Made by a program: the position numbers and the translations under genes. A stretch of 64,000 nucleotides of DNA, taken from positions 1-64,000 of the forward strand of contig CAZBBS010000004.1 in assembly GCA_964490145.1 (NCBI GenBank), written 5' to 3'. Below, piece after piece: positions 25,991 to 34,433 of the stretch (within the stretch, counting starts at the first letter, position 1; every line of letters starts with the position of its first letter). This stretch comes from Eutrophocola sp964490145 (lineage in GTDB: Bacteria; Pseudomonadota; Gammaproteobacteria; Pseudomonadales; Pseudohongiellaceae). Below the pieces are notes generated by a model. The model worked only from the letters and a program-made list of their open reading frames with translations. It was not told where the DNA came from and searched no databases.

Positions 25991-26431
25991 ATGGCGATTA
26001 AAGTACAAAGCATAGCCCGGCAAAAAAGTGTCGAACCGGTCATGGAAGAGCTTTTTGCCGGTGACATTACCCTGGCAGAAGGATTGCTCGGGGACTGCTC
26101 GGCACTGACGGCAGGTGGAGAAGTGTCTGTTCTGAGCAAGGAGTCCTGGATCAAGGTCTGTCACGAGGTCAACATAGAGTTGCCCTGGCTGGCCCATGGT
26201 GCCAACCTGTTCATCAAGGGTTTTGAATTTCTGCCTACGGATATTGGCCGGACCATTCGCATCGGTGAAGCTTTGCTCGAAATAGACCGGGCTATCGAAC
26301 ATCTCCCCGCCCTGGCGCAGCAGGCGCCGGCACTGCATGAAGGTTTGCAGCTGGGGTGGCGCGGAGGCGTTATCTGCAGGGTGATGCGCAGTGGCAGCAT
26401 ACAGACCGGGGATGATGTGTTTATCGGGTGA
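25991..26431 (+). CDS. Short MOSC-domain protein lacking the usual cysteine
   Basis: MOSC domains carry sulfur or bind molybdenum cofactor. The 146-residue product covers only this domain: PVMEELFAGDITLAEGLLGD, VSVLSKESWIKVCHEVNIELPWLAHGANLFIKG, RIGEALLEIDRAIEHL, then GWRGGVICRVMRSGSIQTGDDV. Small bacterial homologues usually have a PCxRM-type cysteine after the GxxxLEV strand; here that place reads IDRAIEHLPAL with no Cys. It converges on ispB. Confidence 0.82.
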   Translation: MAIKVQSIARQKSVEPVMEELFAGDITLAEGLLGDCSALTAGGEVSVLSKESWIKVCHEVNIELPWLAHGANLFIKGFEFLPTDIGRTIRIGEALLEIDRAIEHLPALAQQAPALHEGLQLGWRGGVICRVMRSGSIQTGDDVFIG

Positions 26432-26460
26432 GGATGTCGTAGACAGTCGAATCGTGAAGA

Positions 26461-27426
26461 TCAGCTGTTTCGGTTAAGCGCTGCTTCTGCCACAGCGGCC
26501 AGACCCTGACGAAAGGCGTTGTCCGGCAGGCATTCCAGGCATTTCATGGCATTGTCGATGCAGTCAGCAGCTCGCTGGCGGGTGTAATCCAGCGCACCTG
26601 AATTGATCACGGTTTCCATAATGGCATCCAGCTGTTCCAGCCCACCGGATTCAATGGCTTTCTCGATGAGCTGCCGGTCCTGTTCAGAACCGTTCTGCAT
26701 GACATAAATCAGGGGCAGGGTGGGCTTGCCTTCGGCCAGGTCGTCGCCGACATTCTTGCCCATGGTTTCACTTGAGCCGCTGTAATCCAGCACATCATCC
26801 ACCAGTTGGAAAGCGATGCCGACTTCGAGGCCGAATTGATGCAGGTTTTCCTGAATTGTCTTGTCGGCCCCGGCGAGGATGGCGGCGGATTTGCAGGCAG
26901 CCGCAAACAGGATGGCTGTTTTGTTGTGGATGACCCGCATGTAGTCATCCTCGGAAGCACGGGGGTTGTGCTGGTGGACCAGCTGCAGCACTTCGCCTTC
27001 TGAAATCTTGTTGGTGGTGCTGGCCATCACGTCCATGATTTCCATGTTGCCGATATTCACCAGCAGCTCGAAAGCCCGTGAATAGATGAAATCTCCTACC
27101 AGCACACTGGAGGGGTTTCCCCATTGGGTGTTGGCGGTTGGACGACCGCGACGCATCTCCGACATATCCACCACGTCATCATGCAGCAGGGTGGCGGTAT
27201 GAAGAAATTCGATGACAGTGGCCAGGTCGACATGGTCCTTGCCGCTGTAGCCCAGATTGTTGGCGCACAACAGGACCAGTACGGGGCGCATACGCTTGCC
27301 GCCGGCCTCAATGATGTAGTGGCCGATACTTTCAATCAGGGGGACTTCGGAGTGCAGCTTTGCAACAACGGTCTGGTTGAGCGCGGCAAAGTCATCTGCC
27401 ACGATCTGTTGGATATGAGAAACCAT
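26461..27426 (-). CDS. ispB: Octaprenyl diphosphate synthase
   Basis: Trans-prenyltransferase that builds the ubiquinone side chain from FPP and IPP. The 321-residue protein has the first aspartate-rich motif DDVVD (83-87, followed by MRRGRPTAN) and the second DDVLD (in FQLVDDVLDYSG), plus GGKRMRPVLVLL. Chain length (octa- versus nonaprenyl) cannot be read with certainty. It diverges from rplU, as in E. coli and Pseudomonas. Confidence 0.95.
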   Translation of the reverse strand: MVSHIQQIVADDFAALNQTVVAKLHSEVPLIESIGHYIIEAGGKRMRPVLVLLCANNLGYSGKDHVDLATVIEFLHTATLLHDDVVDMSEMRRGRPTANTQWGNPSSVLVGDFIYSRAFELLVNIGNMEIMDVMASTTNKISEGEVLQLVHQHNPRASEDDYMRVIHNKTAILFAAACKSAAILAGADKTIQENLHQFGLEVGIAFQLVDDVLDYSGSSETMGKNVGDDLAEGKPTLPLIYVMQNGSEQDRQLIEKAIESGGLEQLDAIMETVINSGALDYTRQRAADCIDNAMKCLECLPDNAFRQGLAAVAEAALNRNS

Positions 27427-27755
27427 AATTTGCCCGAAAAAATGAGTTTCGAATCCTAGATTTGGGGGCTTTTAATGTCAAGGAATACGGGTTGTTGAAG
27501 CACCGGCACGGCCCTGCCGCCAAAGGCCGGATAGACACTAAAAAATGGGTGTATTGAGTTGCGTAAAACATGCTGTTCCCGTACAATTCACGCCCTCGTA
27601 AGGACCGACCCCGCCCTGTTTGGTGCCTAAGCGCTTGATCAGGCAGAATAAATTGCTGGAAAACAGGGGTGCAAACAGCCTGAAAAAGCCATTTTTCGGC
27701 CGGGGAAGGTAAAGATATTTATCCTTGAATAGCACCAAGGCTATTGGAGCAGACT
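27427..27755. other. Intergenic region between ispB and rplU
   Basis: 329 bases without a credible gene. It holds the rplU promoter and a leader of roughly 160 bases ending in TTGGAG. Short frames here have no homology that I recognise. Confidence 0.6.
27559..27587 (+). promoter_or_regulatory. Sigma-70-like promoter for rplU
   Basis: TTGCGT (27559-27564) and TACAAT (27582-27587) are 17 bases apart. Transcription would start near 27594, leaving a leader of about 160 bases before rplU. Confidence 0.6.
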
Positions 27756-28067
27756 ATGTACGCGGTAATTGAGAGTGGTGGCAAACAGCACAGGGTCACT
27801 GAAGGTGAAGTGCTGAAACTGGAAAAACTGGAAGCCAGCACAGGTGATAAAGTTGATTTTGACAAGGTGCTGATGGTTGGCGAAGGCGCCAATGTTCAGA
27901 TCGGTACCCCTTACGTGGCATCCGGCAAAGTGACTGCTGAAGTCATCAGCCATGGTCGTGCCGACAAGGTCACCATCATCAAGTTCCATCGCCGCAAGCA
28001 TCATCGCAAGCAGCAGGGACATCGCCAGTGGTACACAGAAGTTAAAATCACTGGTATCTCCGCTTAA
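27756..28067 (+). CDS. rplU: 50S ribosomal protein L21
   Basis: Binds 23S rRNA next to L20. The ATG at 27756 is preceded by TTGGAG and gives 103 residues starting MYAVIESGGKQHRV, the invariant L21 N terminus; the in-frame TTG at 27744 is rejected. The C-terminal basic loop KFHRRKHHRKQQGHRQ contacts rRNA. rpmA and obgE follow. Confidence 0.98.
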   Translation: MYAVIESGGKQHRVTEGEVLKLEKLEASTGDKVDFDKVLMVGEGANVQIGTPYVASGKVTAEVISHGRADKVTIIKFHRRKHHRKQQGHRQWYTEVKITGISA

Positions 28068-28154
28068 TTAGCCGAGACGATAGAACAGATTACTGATTTA
28101 GCCGTAGTGCCGGATAAGCGGCCAACGGAAGCAACACATTGACGGGAGACCATC

Positions 28155-28418
28155 ATGGCTCACAAAAAAGCAGGCGGTAGTACTAGTAACGGTAGAGATT
28201 CCATATCGAAACGACTGGGTGTAAAGCGTTTCGGTGGTGAGCAGGTTCTGGCTGGCAACATTCTGGTTCGTCAGCGCGGTACTCACTTTCACGCTGGCAC
28301 CAATGTTGGCTGCGGCAAGGACCACACCCTGTTTGCCAAAACTGATGGTGTTGTGAAGTTCCAGGTCAAGGGCCCGAACAACCGTCGCTTTGTCAGCATT
28401 GAGACGGCTAACGCCTGA
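28155..28418 (+). CDS. rpmA: 50S ribosomal protein L27
   Basis: 87 residues. The N terminus MAHKKAGGSTSNGRDS reaches the peptidyl-transferase centre and needs no cleavage, as expected outside Firmicutes. The body has LGVKRFGGEQVLAGNILVRQRGT. Ends in a strong terminator shared with rplU. Confidence 0.98.
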   Translation: MAHKKAGGSTSNGRDSISKRLGVKRFGGEQVLAGNILVRQRGTHFHAGTNVGCGKDHTLFAKTDGVVKFQVKGPNNRRFVSIETANA

Positions 28419-28440
28419 TAGCCGAAAGGCAAGAACACGA

Positions 28441-28471
28441 AAAGCCCTGTCTCTGACGGGGCTTTTTTTTA
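28441..28471 (+). terminator. Rho-independent terminator after rpmA
   Basis: AAAAGCCC (28441-28448) pairs with GGGCTTTT (28460-28467), with inner GTC/GAC pairs around a TCT loop, followed by a run of eight T. It separates rplU-rpmA from obgE-proB. Confidence 0.9.
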
Positions 28472-28562
28472 TCCTTTTATCCGGTTTTGCACCATCGCCT
28501 GCAGCGATTAAGATGTAAGACTGTTGCAGGTTGATCACCTGGGATTGAACAGGACCAGAAAC

Positions 28563-29753
28563 ATGAAATTTGTCGATGAAGCAGAAATCCTGGTCGAGGC
28601 CGGTAAAGGCGGTAATGGCGCCCTGAGTTTTCTGCGGGAAAAATTCATCGAAAAAGGCGGCCCTGACGGGGGCGACGGCGGTGATGGCGGTAGCATCTAT
28701 CTTGTCGCTGATGAAGCCCTGAACACCCTGGTGGATTTTCGCTTTCAACCCCGCTACCGCGCCAAATCCGGTGAACAGGGACGAGGCCGTAACTGCACCG
28801 GTGCCAAGGGGGATGACCTGGAAGTCCGTGTGCCTGTAGGTACCAGTATCTACGCTGTTGAAACCGAGGAATTGATGGGTGACCTTGTTCATCCAGGGCA
28901 GCGGCTGCTGGTGGCCCATGGCGGCAGGCATGGTCTGGGCAATACCCGGTTCAAATCCAGCACCAACCGTGCACCACGCCAAACCACCAAAGGGACGCCG
29001 GGTGAAGCGCGTAAACTCCTGTTGCAGCTCAAGGTTGTGGCTGATGTCGGTCTGCTTGGTCTGCCGAATGCGGGTAAATCCACACTGATCCGTGCCGTTT
29101 CATCGGCAACGCCGAAGGTCGCTGACTATCCGTTCACCACGCTGGTGCCCAACCTGGGTGTAGTACGGGTGGGCGATGAAAACAGCTTTGTGATGGCAGA
29201 TATTCCCGGATTGATCGAGGGTGCGGCTGAAGGGGCTGGCCTGGGCATTCGCTTCCTCAAACACCTGGCCCGAACCCGTGTTCTGTTGCACCTGGTGGAT
29301 GTAGCGCCGGTGGATGAGTCTGATCCGGTTGAATCAGCGCAAGCCATCATCAATGAGCTGGAGCGTTTCAGTCAGACACTGGCTGGCCGTGAACGCTGGC
29401 TGGTTCTAAACAAGACTGACCTGCTGCCGGAGGATGAGGCCGATGCCCTTTGTGAGGAAATCACTTCCCGCCTTGGCTGGCAGGGCAGGGTGTTCCGGAT
29501 ATCAGCCATTTCCGGCAAGGGAACCCGGGAGCTTTGCGAGGCCTTGATGCAGGCCATTCATGCTGAAAATGAAAAGCTTGCTGAAGATGAAGATTACCGG
29601 GACGCTTATGACGATCAGCAGCGCCAGCTCGAATATGAAATTCGCCAGAGTATCGAGACCGCCAAGCGTCTGTGGAAGGAAAAGAAAGGGCGCGGCATGG
29701 ACGATGATGATTTTGACGATGGCGATGTTGATGTGGAATATGTAAGGGACTGA
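28563..29753 (+). CDS. obgE: Obg/CgtA GTPase
   Basis: Essential GTPase that binds the 50S subunit and couples ribosome assembly to growth. The ATG at 28563 begins MKFVDEAEILVEAGKGGNGA, the invariant Obg-fold start; an in-frame codon at 28524 is rejected. 396 residues: glycine-rich Obg fold (1-158), P-loop GLPNAGKST (166-174), DIPGLIEGA switch, NKTD base-recognition motif. The C-terminal tail is very acidic (DDDDFDDGDVDVEY), typical of gammaproteobacterial Obg. proB starts two bases after the stop. Confidence 0.97.
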   Translation: MKFVDEAEILVEAGKGGNGALSFLREKFIEKGGPDGGDGGDGGSIYLVADEALNTLVDFRFQPRYRAKSGEQGRGRNCTGAKGDDLEVRVPVGTSIYAVETEELMGDLVHPGQRLLVAHGGRHGLGNTRFKSSTNRAPRQTTKGTPGEARKLLLQLKVVADVGLLGLPNAGKSTLIRAVSSATPKVADYPFTTLVPNLGVVRVGDENSFVMADIPGLIEGAAEGAGLGIRFLKHLARTRVLLHLVDVAPVDESDPVESAQAIINELERFSQTLAGRERWLVLNKTDLLPEDEADALCEEITSRLGWQGRVFRISAISGKGTRELCEALMQAIHAENEKLAEDEDYRDAYDDQQRQLEYEIRQSIETAKRLWKEKKGRGMDDDDFDDGDVDVEYVRD

Positions 29754-29755
29754 CA

Positions 29756-30880
29756 GTGAGCAGTAGACAGACTCTGACAACAGCTAAAACCTGGGTTATC
29801 AAGATAGGCAGTTCATTGCTGACCGATGATGGCAAAGGGCTGAATCGCGAGCGCATGGGCGCCTGGGTGAAGCAGGTGGCTGCCTTTTGTGAAGCTGGCA
29901 TTTCAGTTGTCCTGGTGTCGTCTGGCGCTGTCGCCGAGGGTGTGCTGCGCCTGGGACTGAAAGGGCGTCCAACAGCTATCCATGACCAGCAGGCAGCCGC
30001 TGCTGTAGGTCAGATGGGACTTATCCAGGCCTACGAATCCGAATTCCAGAAGTTTGGTCTGCACACCGCTCAAATTCTGCTGACCCATGATGACCTGTCC
30101 AACAGGAAGCGCTATCTCAATGCCCGCACCACCCTGAAAACACTCCTGGACCTTGGAGTCGTGCCGGTTATCAATGAAAACGACACGGTCGTGACGGATG
30201 AAATCTGTTTCGGGGACAACGACACCCTGGCCGGCCTGGTATCGAACCTGATCAATGCCGATGTCATGGTGATTCTGACAGACCAGGAAGGGCTGTATGA
30301 GTCTGATCCGCGCGGCAACCCTGATGCCAAACTGGTTGATGAAGCCCACAGCAATGATGACAGCCTGTTTGGCTTTGCCGGTACCGGTGTCGGCGAGCTG
30401 GGCCGCGGCGGTATGCTGACCAAGGTGAAGGCTGCACGACTTGCCGCCCGTTCCGGCACCTACACCTGTATTGCCAGTGGACGTCGTCCGGAAGTCCTGG
30501 AAAAACTGTTGGCAGGCGACCAGATCGGTACACTGCTTCTGCCCGAAAGAAGTCCGCTGGCCGCACGCAAACAGTGGCTGGCGAGCCATCTCAAGGTCAA
30601 GGGTACCCTTGTACTGGATGATGGTGCTGTCAATGTCCTGAAGAATTCCGGCAAGAGTCTGCTACCGGTGGGCATCAAATCCTGCACCGGACATTTTCAG
30701 CGCGGCGAAGTGGTCAGCTGTGTGGATGAGAAAGGCTCACCCGTTGCCCGGGGCCTGGTGAATTATCCCTCGGAAGAAGCGGTCAAGATTATCGGCAAAT
30801 CCAGTGACGAGATTTTCAACCTGCTGGGGTATGACGGGGATCATGAACTGATTCATCGTGATAACCTGGTGCTTCTGTAA
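29756..30880 (+). CDS. proB: Glutamate 5-kinase
   Basis: First enzyme of proline synthesis, phosphorylating glutamate; feedback-inhibited by proline. Starts with GTG at 29756. 374 residues: amino-acid kinase domain with WVIKIGSSLLTDDGKGL, VVLVSSGAVAEG, VPVINENDTV, GDNDTLAGLVSNLI and DQEGLYESDPR, then a C-terminal PUA domain from about 280. The stop is followed by 886 bases without genes. Confidence 0.97.
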   Translation: MSSRQTLTTAKTWVIKIGSSLLTDDGKGLNRERMGAWVKQVAAFCEAGISVVLVSSGAVAEGVLRLGLKGRPTAIHDQQAAAAVGQMGLIQAYESEFQKFGLHTAQILLTHDDLSNRKRYLNARTTLKTLLDLGVVPVINENDTVVTDEICFGDNDTLAGLVSNLINADVMVILTDQEGLYESDPRGNPDAKLVDEAHSNDDSLFGFAGTGVGELGRGGMLTKVKAARLAARSGTYTCIASGRRPEVLEKLLAGDQIGTLLLPERSPLAARKQWLASHLKVKGTLVLDDGAVNVLKNSGKSLLPVGIKSCTGHFQRGEVVSCVDEKGSPVARGLVNYPSEEAVKIIGKSSDEIFNLLGYDGDHELIHRDNLVLL

Positions 30881-31766
30881 TTTTTCGCAAAAATTTTTAA
30901 AGGCTTCTCCTGACGGAGGAATTAGTATCTTTTGGCGAAGGAGCAGGTTTTCTCCTGACGGAGCAGGATTCGCCTGCCGGCGGGGCGTTACTTTCTTTGG
31001 CGCAAAGAAAGTAACCAAAGAAAACACTCCCCAAGTCGCCAGGCCTGCGGCTTCCCTCGCTCCGGACTTTTTCCGGACGGGACCGGCTTATGCCGCGTTG
31101 CGGCAGGGACGCCTGAAAAACTCTTGAGGAGTTTTTCTCCCTGGAAAAAGCCCTCCACTCGGCTGGCTCAGGGGCATAAAACCGTCCAGTTCAACGCTCT
31201 TTTCAGAGCAGTGTAATCACGTGATTGGTCGAAGCCCGGGAGCGCCTGTGGCCTGCTGAGGAGCGGGATACTGGCAGGGGCAACCGGCCAGGGATGGCCG
31301 GTTGAGTCGACCCTGAGCCGGGACGGCGAATGTCGACGGTCCCGTCGGCAGTATTCTGCGACGAAGGAAGCCGAAGGCCAGGCCACTTGAAGCGGGGTTT
31401 TCTTGGTTACTTCTTTTTAAAAAGAAGTAACGCCCGCCCGGAAGGGCAAAACCCACGCCGGCAGGCAAAAACCCTCCGTCAGGAGAAACCCCGCCCGGCA
31501 GGGAAAAACCTGCGCCAGCAAGAGCAAACCCACCCGACAGGGCAACACAAACCGCACCAACAAGATCATAAAATTTTTCCGTTAAAGCCCCTTAAAGTCC
31601 CTACCTGCAAGTTATCCTGATTTCACAAATCAGCCACTGCCAAAAGACATATCAGTAGAAAGGTTTCAAGTCATGATGTGTTTGACAGAACACCCCCTCC
31701 TCGCTATTTTAGGCAGGCTTTTCACATCGAAAACGCCACCAGGAAACCATCATCAAGGGGAAGCAA
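30881..31766. other. Gene-free region between proB and the MBL cassette
   Basis: 886 bases with no credible gene. The middle is the nested inverted-repeat element; the right flank (31487-31600) continues with degenerate GACGG/CCGGCAGG-type units and A-rich tracts. From 31620 to 31766 lies ordinary AT-richer sequence expected to carry the promoter of the next gene. Confidence 0.7.
30951..31486. repeat. 536-bp nested inverted-repeat element
   Basis: Three nested arms face each other. TCTCCTGACGGAG (30951-30963) pairs with CTCCGTCAGGAGA (31474-31486). GCCTGCCGGC (30972-30981) pairs with GCCGGCAGGC (31457-31466). A 29-bp palindrome (30987-31015, half GTTACTTTCTTTG) faces a perfect 26-bp palindrome (31406-31431, half GTTACTTCTTTTT), each followed inward by GAAAAC-like sequence. 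Inside is a nine-pair hairpin AACCGGCCA/TGGCCGGTT with a GGGA loop (31282-31303) and further short stems. A further copy of TCTCCTGACGGAG is at 30906. No protein-like frame and no transposase; it could be a MITE-like element or a structured RNA. Confidence 0.8.
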
Positions 31767-32633
31767 ATGGGCAGGATTCAATGCCGTTTTATACTGCTGT
31801 TGCTGGCATCATTGACCAGTTTTTCAGCCCTCGCGGAGAAGAATCTCTCCGGTGTCTGGGTGGGCAATTACAGTGAGGATTTTCCTGACCGATTGCCTGG
31901 GCCGGAACTGGGGGACTACGGCGGACTACCTATCAATGAGGCGGACAGAATGCGTGCGCAGAGCTGGAGTGCCTCGCTGATTGCGCTGCCGGAATACCAG
32001 TGCAGAGTGCATCCTTCTGACTATGCCAGCAGTTTTGCCAATATTCGGATCTGGGAAGAACGTGATCCGATCAGCGAGGAGCTGATTGCCATTCGCATCC
32101 AGCATTTTGCCTGGCAGACTCGCCGCACCATCTGGATGGATGGCCGTGAACATCCCCCGGAATATGCCCAGCACACCTCCATGGGCTTCTCCACCGGTGA
32201 GTGGCAGGGACATCAGCTGAAAATCAAAACCACCCATCTGAAGGAAGGCTGGCTGCGTCGTAATGGTGTGGCGCGCAGCGATCAGGCCACCGTTACCGAA
32301 TACTTTATACGTCATGGCGATATCCTGACCTGGACCGTGATCATCGATGACCCCATCTATCTGGATGAACCCTTTATCCGCAATCGTGATTACATATATT
32401 CCATCGACGCCCAGGTGGGCAGCTACCCCTGCGACCCGGTTATAGAGATGGTCCGTGAACCAGGCTACATCCCTCACCACCTGCCTGGACAGAATACTGA
32501 CATGTTGATTTATTCCCGTCGCCATGACATCCCCCTGGAGGGCGCCATGGGCGGAGCACAGACCATGTATCCCGAATATGCCGAACGCCTGCGTGATTTG
32601 CCCAGGCCCAGTGAACAGGAAGGACAGGAGTAA
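31767..32633 (+). CDS. Exported protein of unknown function, first gene of MBL cassette
   Basis: A 288-residue protein with a signal peptide (FILLLLASLTSFSALA-EK). The mature part opens with LSGVWVGNYSEDFPDRLPG. It contains EHPPEYAQHTSMGFSTGEWQGHQL followed by THLKEGWLRRNGVARSDQ and TVTEYFIRHGDILTWTVIIDDPIYL, a pattern of beta strands that looks lipocalin-like. The WLRRNG..R..QA..TE block recurs in the third gene of the cassette, so the two are related. Four Cys residues are not obvious; two (YQCRVHP, YPCDPV) could form a disulfide. AGGGGAAG precedes the ATG. The next gene starts seven bases after its stop. Function unknown. Confidence 0.75.
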   Translation: MGRIQCRFILLLLASLTSFSALAEKNLSGVWVGNYSEDFPDRLPGPELGDYGGLPINEADRMRAQSWSASLIALPEYQCRVHPSDYASSFANIRIWEERDPISEELIAIRIQHFAWQTRRTIWMDGREHPPEYAQHTSMGFSTGEWQGHQLKIKTTHLKEGWLRRNGVARSDQATVTEYFIRHGDILTWTVIIDDPIYLDEPFIRNRDYIYSIDAQVGSYPCDPVIEMVREPGYIPHHLPGQNTDMLIYSRRHDIPLEGAMGGAQTMYPEYAERLRDLPRPSEQEGQE

Positions 32634-32639
32634 CAGACC

Positions 32640-33590
32640 ATGACGTTTTTCAAGCAAATCACAAGCGTGCTTGGCCTGGGCCTGATCCTGGCTGCCCCTT
32701 TATCCCGGGCGCAGGATTTTGACAGTGTCGAGATCAAGACGCTCAAGGTACGTGACAATATCCATATGCTGGTGGGCTCCGGCGGCAATATCACTGTACA
32801 GACAGGCGATGAAGGGGTTCTTATCATCGACACCCAGTATGCCCAGTTGTCCGACAAGATTCTCGCTGCAATTCGTGAGCTTTCTGACAAGCCGCTGCGT
32901 CACATCATCAATACCCATCACCATGGTGACCATGTGGGGGGTAATGCCAACCTGAAAGCCGCTGGCTTCACTCCTGTTGGTGGCAATGTTGGCGGTGATC
33001 TGGGGGACGCGGGTGAGGGTGCCCGTATTCTGGCTCACGAAAATGTGCTGCTGCATCTGTCAGCAGATGAGAATGTGTCTTTTGACGCCTGGCCAACCCT
33101 GACTTATTTCACTGAGAAGAAGGATTTCTATTTCAATGATGAAGGCATTCGGATCATGCATATGCCCAATGCCCACACTGATGGCGACAGTATTATTTAT
33201 TTCCGTAAATCTGATGTCATCACCACCGGGGATGCCTATATCACCAGTTTCTATCCTTTTATAGATATGAGCTCTGGCGGCACAATTCAGGGGTTCATTG
33301 ATGCGGCCAATGCCATCATCGATCTGATCATTCCGGTATATGGACAGGATGGCGGTACCTTGGTCATTCCGGGGCATGGCCGCCTGAGTGATATCGGTGA
33401 TGTTATCAACTGGCGGGAAATGCTGACCATCGTCAGGGATCGTATTCAGGATATGAAGGACAGGGGCATGAGCCTGGAGGAAGTGCTTGAGGCCAGGCCA
33501 ACCTTTGATTACGACCCCCGTTGGGCCGGTCAGGGGATTTTCTCCACTGAAAATTTTGTTACTGCAGTTTACACAACCCTGGACAACTAA
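32640..33590 (+). CDS. Exported MBL-fold metallo-hydrolase
   Basis: A 316-residue protein with a signal peptide (LGLGLILAAPLSRA-QD), so periplasmic. Zinc motif THHHGDH is at 92-98 (HxHxDH), a later His is in NAHTDGDS, the bridging Asp in TTGDAY, and the last His in PGHGRL; all are present, so it should be active. Substrate unknown; the family includes hydrolases of lactones, thioesters and sulfur compounds. It is closely related to the protein at 62451-63329, the two sharing GGNI, DxQ.A.LS.KIL and THHH.DHVGGN blocks. Middle gene of a three-gene cassette. Confidence 0.88.
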   Translation: MTFFKQITSVLGLGLILAAPLSRAQDFDSVEIKTLKVRDNIHMLVGSGGNITVQTGDEGVLIIDTQYAQLSDKILAAIRELSDKPLRHIINTHHHGDHVGGNANLKAAGFTPVGGNVGGDLGDAGEGARILAHENVLLHLSADENVSFDAWPTLTYFTEKKDFYFNDEGIRIMHMPNAHTDGDSIIYFRKSDVITTGDAYITSFYPFIDMSSGGTIQGFIDAANAIIDLIIPVYGQDGGTLVIPGHGRLSDIGDVINWREMLTIVRDRIQDMKDRGMSLEEVLEARPTFDYDPRWAGQGIFSTENFVTAVYTTLDN

Positions 33591-33600
33591 GGAGCAGACC

Positions 33601-34359
33601 ATGAAAAATCGAATTATCCAGATGCTCCTTGTTTCAGGCCTTTCCCTGACAGCTGTGCAGGCCTGCGCCCAGTTTGGACCTCCACCCGCTGCGCCTATAG
33701 AAAATGCCCGTGAGGCTGCGCCGATCGACATTACCGGTTACTGGGTAGCGCTGGTGACCGAGGACTGGCGATTCCGCATGATCACGGCCAAGGCGGGTGA
33801 CTACGAAGGTATTGGCCTGACCCCCAAAGGCAGGGAAATCGCCAATGCCTGGGATCCTGAGGCTGATACTGCTTCGGGTAATGCCTGCAAGGCCTATGGT
33901 GCCGGTGGCCTGATGCGTATACCTACGCGTCTGCATATTACGTGGGAAAGCGATAATGTCCTGAAAATTGAAACCGATGCCGGCAAACAGGTGCGTCGCC
34001 TGAAGTTTGGTCCCGCCCGGGATAATGCCGGTGCAGGCACGCTTCAGGGCGTTAGCAATGCCGAGCTGCTGCTGGAGCGTGACAGTCCGTTCGGGCCGGT
34101 CACCTGGGGCAGTATCAAGGCTGTGACCACAGATATGGCTCCTGGCTATCTGCGACGCAATGGTGTGCCCTACGGCAACCAGGCCGAGCTTACCGAGCAT
34201 TATGAACTGCTGATCGGCGGGGATGGCACAGAGTACCTGATGGTGATTGGTGACCTTGCTGATCCGGAACACCTGACGCAATTGTTCACCACCTCGACCA
34301 ATTTCAAGCGGGAGCCTGACGGGTCCAAATGGAATCCTACGGACTGCGTGGCAAACTAG
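33601..34359 (+). CDS. Exported protein of unknown function, third gene of MBL cassette
   Basis: The ATG at 33601 follows AAGGAG ten bases after the MBL stop. 252 residues with a signal peptide (LLVSGLSLTAVQACA-QF). Mature part: IDITGYWVALVTEDWRFRM, then RIPTRLHITWESDNVLKIET, and PGYLRRNGVPYGNQAELTEHYELL, which matches WLRRNGVARSDQATVTEYFIR in the first gene of the cassette. Both thus share a fold, probably a lipid- or small-ligand-binding beta barrel. An earlier in-frame reading (33487) would overlap the MBL gene. Followed by a strong terminator. Function unknown. Confidence 0.75.
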   Translation: MKNRIIQMLLVSGLSLTAVQACAQFGPPPAAPIENAREAAPIDITGYWVALVTEDWRFRMITAKAGDYEGIGLTPKGREIANAWDPEADTASGNACKAYGAGGLMRIPTRLHITWESDNVLKIETDAGKQVRRLKFGPARDNAGAGTLQGVSNAELLLERDSPFGPVTWGSIKAVTTDMAPGYLRRNGVPYGNQAELTEHYELLIGGDGTEYLMVIGDLADPEHLTQLFTTSTNFKREPDGSKWNPTDCVAN

Positions 34360-34373
34360 ACAGGACTTGTAAC

Positions 34374-34401
34374 AAAAAAGGCCGCAGTTGCGGCCTTTTT
34401 T
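34374..34401. terminator. Bidirectional rho-independent terminator
   Basis: AAAAAAGGCCGC (34374-34385) pairs perfectly with GCGGCCTTTTTT (34390-34401) around AGTT. It ends the MBL cassette on the plus strand and the DUF6152 gene on the minus strand. Confidence 0.92.
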
Positions 34402-34433
34402 GTGTGCGCTATATCCAGCGCTGTTATGTTCGC

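Noticed and set aside
25837..26154. N-terminal extension of the membrane-anchored unknown
   Set aside because: It would place 106 low-complexity residues before a good export signal and overlap the divergent MOSC gene.
28098..28982. 294-codon open frame on the minus strand
   Set aside because: Opposite rpmA and the N-terminal half of obgE, and it spans their terminator.
30858..31620. Several 72- to 96-codon frames on both strands
   Set aside because: They lie in the nested inverted-repeat element and its flanks; composition is Pro/Arg-rich low complexity and none has a ribosome-binding site or homology.
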